From positions 20,336,757 to 20,400,756 of the forward strand of contig NC_031496.1 in assembly GCF_000237925.1 (NCBI RefSeq): DNA of 64,000 bases, read 5' to 3'. The notes beneath the pieces are model-generated. The model was given only the letters and a program-made list of their open reading frames with translations, ran no database searches and was not told the origin of the DNA. The position numbers and the translations under genes were made by a program. Source of the DNA: Schistosoma mansoni. Its lineage: Eukaryota > Platyhelminthes > Trematoda > Strigeidida > Schistosomatidae. Shown here in pieces: positions 61,027 through 64,000 of the stretch (positions within the stretch are counted from its first letter, which is position 1; each line of letters opens with the position of its first letter).

Positions 61027-61201
61027 AGAAGCACGTAAATCCTTCGACTGATTACGCTGTTGACAACGATCACCATAATTGTAATTCAAAGCACAATTTG
61101 CATTTGTATCATCAAGAAAATGATGTAAACTATTTGTTGAATATAGACTAACAGAATCATCAACAATTTTAGAAGGAGGAGGATTATGTTGTGTAGGAGA
61201 A
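61027..61201 (-). CDS. Exon of an unrecognised gene, probably upstream of 53956-54615
   Basis: Minus strand: acceptor AAATTACAG before 61201 and a GTAGGT donor after 61027 leave 175 nt, ending on a codon border; the exon at 54615 starts in the matching phase (RAS joined to SQFQ). Residues read SPTQHNPPPSKIVDDSVSLYSTNSLHHFLDD and on to NQSKDLRAS, with no known motif. An alternative donor GTTTTT four bases further is possible. The link is inference. Confidence 0.45.
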
Positions 61202-61896
61202 CTGTAATTTAGAAGGAAAAAATGTGAAAAATATCTATATTTATACAAAAGACAAGAGACTATGTGATGAATTTGACTTAATCTTTATAATAAAAATGAA
61301 AAAAAAACAAGTGAAAAATGAACAGAAAAGTTTTCAAAGTACAAAAAAGGGGAAGGGAAATGCAATAAGTAAAGTTTCAACGATATTAACTTCTCTTTAT
61401 CTGTTAATTTTTCAGCACAAATAACTGAAACACCTAACTAAAAAACTGAGCTTGTAGAAATGAAAACAGAAAAGATTACAATAAAAATTAAATTAAAACA
61501 CTGAGACAATGGTTAATTAATGAATTCCATTTATTGACTCATCATTGAAAATAGAAATGAAGGTAGATTGGTTAGAAGTATAGTAGTATACAAATACTAA
61601 GAGAGAGAACACGAAAGAGAAATGATTAGGTTATGTAACCCAGAATGAGATGAATAAAAAAATAGGATATCGTTCATCATTAACTGATTATCACTTCCGA
61701 CAAATGATAAAATCCCAGTCGATTTAATTTAGTCAAACAACAGAAAAATGTGAAAGTTATCATAAAGATTCCTATTTATCTAAGAAATGTTTGTTACTAT
61801 AACAAATCAACAGGTTGCTGTTGAATAGTACACACACATACACACACAAAAATAGTCTCCCTCTATCACCATTGTTGTGGAAAAAAAGACAAACTA

Positions 61897-62333
61897 ACTC
61901 TATAGAGTTGAGATCATGAGTCAATTGAAGCTAGACCACCATGCAAAACCCTGAAGCACTGGACGGCCGTTTCGTCCTATTGTGGGACTCCTCAGCAGTG
62001 TTCATCCACGATACCGACTCGCGAGATTCGAACCCAGGATCTACTAGTCTCGCGCCAGAGCACTTAACCTCTAGACCACTGGGCCGACCGGCATCCAACG
62101 GTGTTAATGTCTAACTTCAATCAATCTACGAAATCGAGCAACCATTCACTAATGTCATCAGTGAGTTGATATCTCCCAACAGACCTGGTTGAACTCCACT
62201 GATTACTGCTTCTCACTAGAACTCCAGGAAATACCTCATGGAGCCAGTCACTAGTGAACACATGATTATTATCAGAACGGGGTTTTGTGGAGATTTTAGT
62301 AATTTTATATAGTTGAGATCATAAGTCAATTGA
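61897..62333 (-). mobile_element. Hammerhead family B SINE, complete unit plus part of the next
   Basis: Read on the minus strand, the end of one unit (CTCAACTATATAAAATTAC, about 62333-62290) runs into a complete unit. This has CACTAGTGACTGGCTCC, a tRNA-like region (AGTGGTCTAGAGGTTAAGTG A-box side, GGGTTCGAATC B box), the hammerhead (61957-62000) and the tail TTGACTCATGATCTCAACT, ending near 61897. The repeated tail sets a unit of about 406 bp. It is the best-preserved copy of this family in the window. Confidence 0.8.
61957..62000 (-). ncRNA. Hammerhead ribozyme (family B), core intact
   Basis: Minus strand: stem I CACTG/CAGTG, core CTGAGGA (fits CUGANGA), stem II GTCC/GGAC with an inner CACAATA loop, GAAA, one-pair stem III C-GGCC-G, cleavage after GTC. 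Every conserved core base is present. The layout is the same as Sm-alpha but stem I, loop II and loop III sequences differ. Confidence 0.85.
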
Positions 62334-62456
62334 GGAGTTCCACAATAGGACGAAACAGCCGTCCAGTGTTTCCAGGTTTTCCATGGTGGTCTAGCTTCAA
62401 TTAACTCATGATCTCAACTCTATAAAATTACTAAAATCTCCACAAAACGCCTTCTG
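62274..62456 (+). mobile_element. Hammerhead family B fold-back copy
   Basis: The left arm (about 62276-62333) is the inverted form of the right arm (about 62398-62456); both contain the TAAAATTACTAAAATCTCC block. Between them lies only the 3' part of the hammerhead (GGAGTTCCACAATAGGACGA, then AACAGCCGTCCAGTG) and the GGTGGTCTAGCTTCAATT tail. It lacks a partner for stem I, so it should not cleave. It overlaps the start of the opposite-strand copy 61897-62333, making a head-to-head pair. Confidence 0.78.
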
Positions 62457-64000
62457 ATATATCATTCACTTTTTTAAAGTCATTATTTAATACATAAGTA
62501 TATATAAACAACTATTATGCAACAAAATCATATGTACGTTTGTAATAGTACAGTTTGAATGGAGCTAATACACATACGATAAAATTGTTAATTATCGGAA
62601 GAAGTGTTTATTCATTCTAAAATTGTATTCAGGTAGTTGAGTTGATTTGTGGAATTTATGTTAAGTTTCAAATTAGATTTCTTCATAAACTAACATCAGA
62701 TGAAAAAGATAAAGGATATCAGGCAGTTGGTTAACCCTAGTTTTGGACGCCTCAATAACATGCACAAATGATCCCATAAGAGTCTGAAACCGGGATCAAA
62801 AGATGGAGTGGAGAACAAGATGAACTTCAACACTTTTTGGTATGTGCGTGTGATTGTCACTTCTCGATTGTCCACACTGCATGAGGGTATTTTTTCTGGA
62901 GAAATCTGAAAAGGAAACAGGGTTTTCTGATCTAAACGACCGCAAAGCCTTGTGACCGATTGATGTGGGTAGTCACAAACGTCCTTTTTGCAAATTGTCT
63001 TAGATATATTGGCTCCGTACTGTCTACATTTTACCAACAGAATCGCAAATCTATGTAGTGAAATGGGATGTTATTTTTCAGGGTCAATCTTTGCTAGCTT
63101 CCCTCCTTCCATTTTGGGAAGGCAACATCACTGAAAACGCCAAAGTCAGAAAACAGTTAAATTTCATTATTCTCATCCATATAATTAGATATTAGTGGTC
63201 AATCCTGTCAAAGAGATGTATCAGAATAGTTAAAGCTAATTAGTCGTCAACTACTGTATACAACATTAACTCAACAAAAAGCAAAAACGCATCAATAATC
63301 CTTCCATCACTACCACAAGTACAGATATTCATTAATTGTGTTAATTTTTACATGGATTGAAAAATCAAAGTCCTACAATCTCATATTTCAACTATAAAAA
63401 CAGAGATTAGATTAGTTTTCGATAGTATTTTCACTTAATGAGAAGAAAATTACACAATAAATCAATAGGTACTCTAAAATAACGAAATCGTATTCTCAAT
63501 CAGTTTGCCAGTTAGTTATAAGCAATGTAGAATCTGATAAATATTTGCATCAGTTCATTTTATCAAACTATATCAGAACCAAGAGAAGAAATAACTTTGA
63601 AATAAGTCCTAGAGTGTTAAAGGCAGGAAGAGTATCACCAGTAGTAGGAATGATTAGATACAAATAATTTGATTTGAAAAGAAAGAATAAATTCATGGGA
63701 TAAAAAGAATAGAATAGTTTTAAAACTCAAGATTTATAGCAAGACAGAGTGAATATGTGTGCGCCAATGCAATCTGTCCTAGGCCAGGTCACTTAACATC
63801 TTCAACTATTGGTAACAATAATCGTGCAGATGAACCAACAAGAATCAGCTTAACTCGCAATGACTCTATGAACTGATGCCATGTCATATTCTTGATTTAT
63901 ACTGTATATTGAATAATTAAGGAAAAAACACAATAATTCAAAAGCACAAAGATAAAAACATCTAATGATATTTTAGAACTTCCAAAATAGAATTGTTTTA
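62457..64000. other. No recognised feature
   Basis: AT-rich sequence without a recognisable exon or RNA. The 113-codon minus-strand frame at 62696-63037 has no known motif and is not supported by flanking signals. Confidence 0.4.

Noticed and set aside
62696-63037. 113-codon minus-strand frame
   Set aside because: No motif or supporting signals; possibly part of an old repeat but not demonstrable.

Overview
The window looks like nuclear DNA of a schistosome (blood fluke). It is AT-rich, and its genes have several-kb introns packed with retroelements, next to one gene with introns under 55 nt. It also holds tRNA-derived SINEs carrying hammerhead ribozymes (the Sm-alpha type known from Schistosoma) and RTE- and CR1-type LINE pieces. 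The species cannot be settled from the sequence alone.

Layout. 1-3538: a fossil LTR retroelement (minus) and sequence without recognised genes. 3539-16890 (+): the last seven exons of an ABCC10/MRP7-like ABC transporter; its introns hold a 500-bp SINE-like element, an inverted repeat pair, two hammerhead SINE loci and two RTE LINE fragments. 20775-22150 (-): a complete WDR5 gene, 11 exons, introns 36-53 nt. 22151-34266: no gene recognised; a decayed CR1-like LINE lies at about 32.1-33.8 kb. 34267-44967 (+): a complete mitochondrial dihydrolipoamide dehydrogenase gene, nine exons, 484 residues, with SINEs and LINE fragments in its introns. 46251-49938 (+): an RTE-clade LINE with endonuclease and reverse transcriptase in two frames. 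53956-61201 (-): two exons probably from one unrecognised gene. 55-62.5 kb: mostly decayed LINE pieces and several copies of a second hammerhead SINE family.

The host genes do not form an operon: ABCC10-like and WDR5 converge, WDR5 and DLD are head to head about 12 kb apart, and DLD converges on the unknown minus-strand gene. Their jobs (membrane transport, chromatin methylation scaffold, mitochondrial 2-oxoacid dehydrogenases) are unrelated.

The most interesting signals are in the mobile DNA. There are two different tRNA-promoter SINE families, each with a hammerhead ribozyme, and one near-intact ribozyme core in each. Several loci carry partial tandem dimers, as expected if circular or multimeric RNA is the template. 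Some copies have inverted tails that turn them into fold-backs. A 500-bp SINE-like family shares its 3' tail with the RTE LINE. One LINE insertion has a twin-priming inversion with target-site duplications. Inverted repeat pairs flank single exons or exon pairs of both large-intron genes, which could favour exon circularisation.
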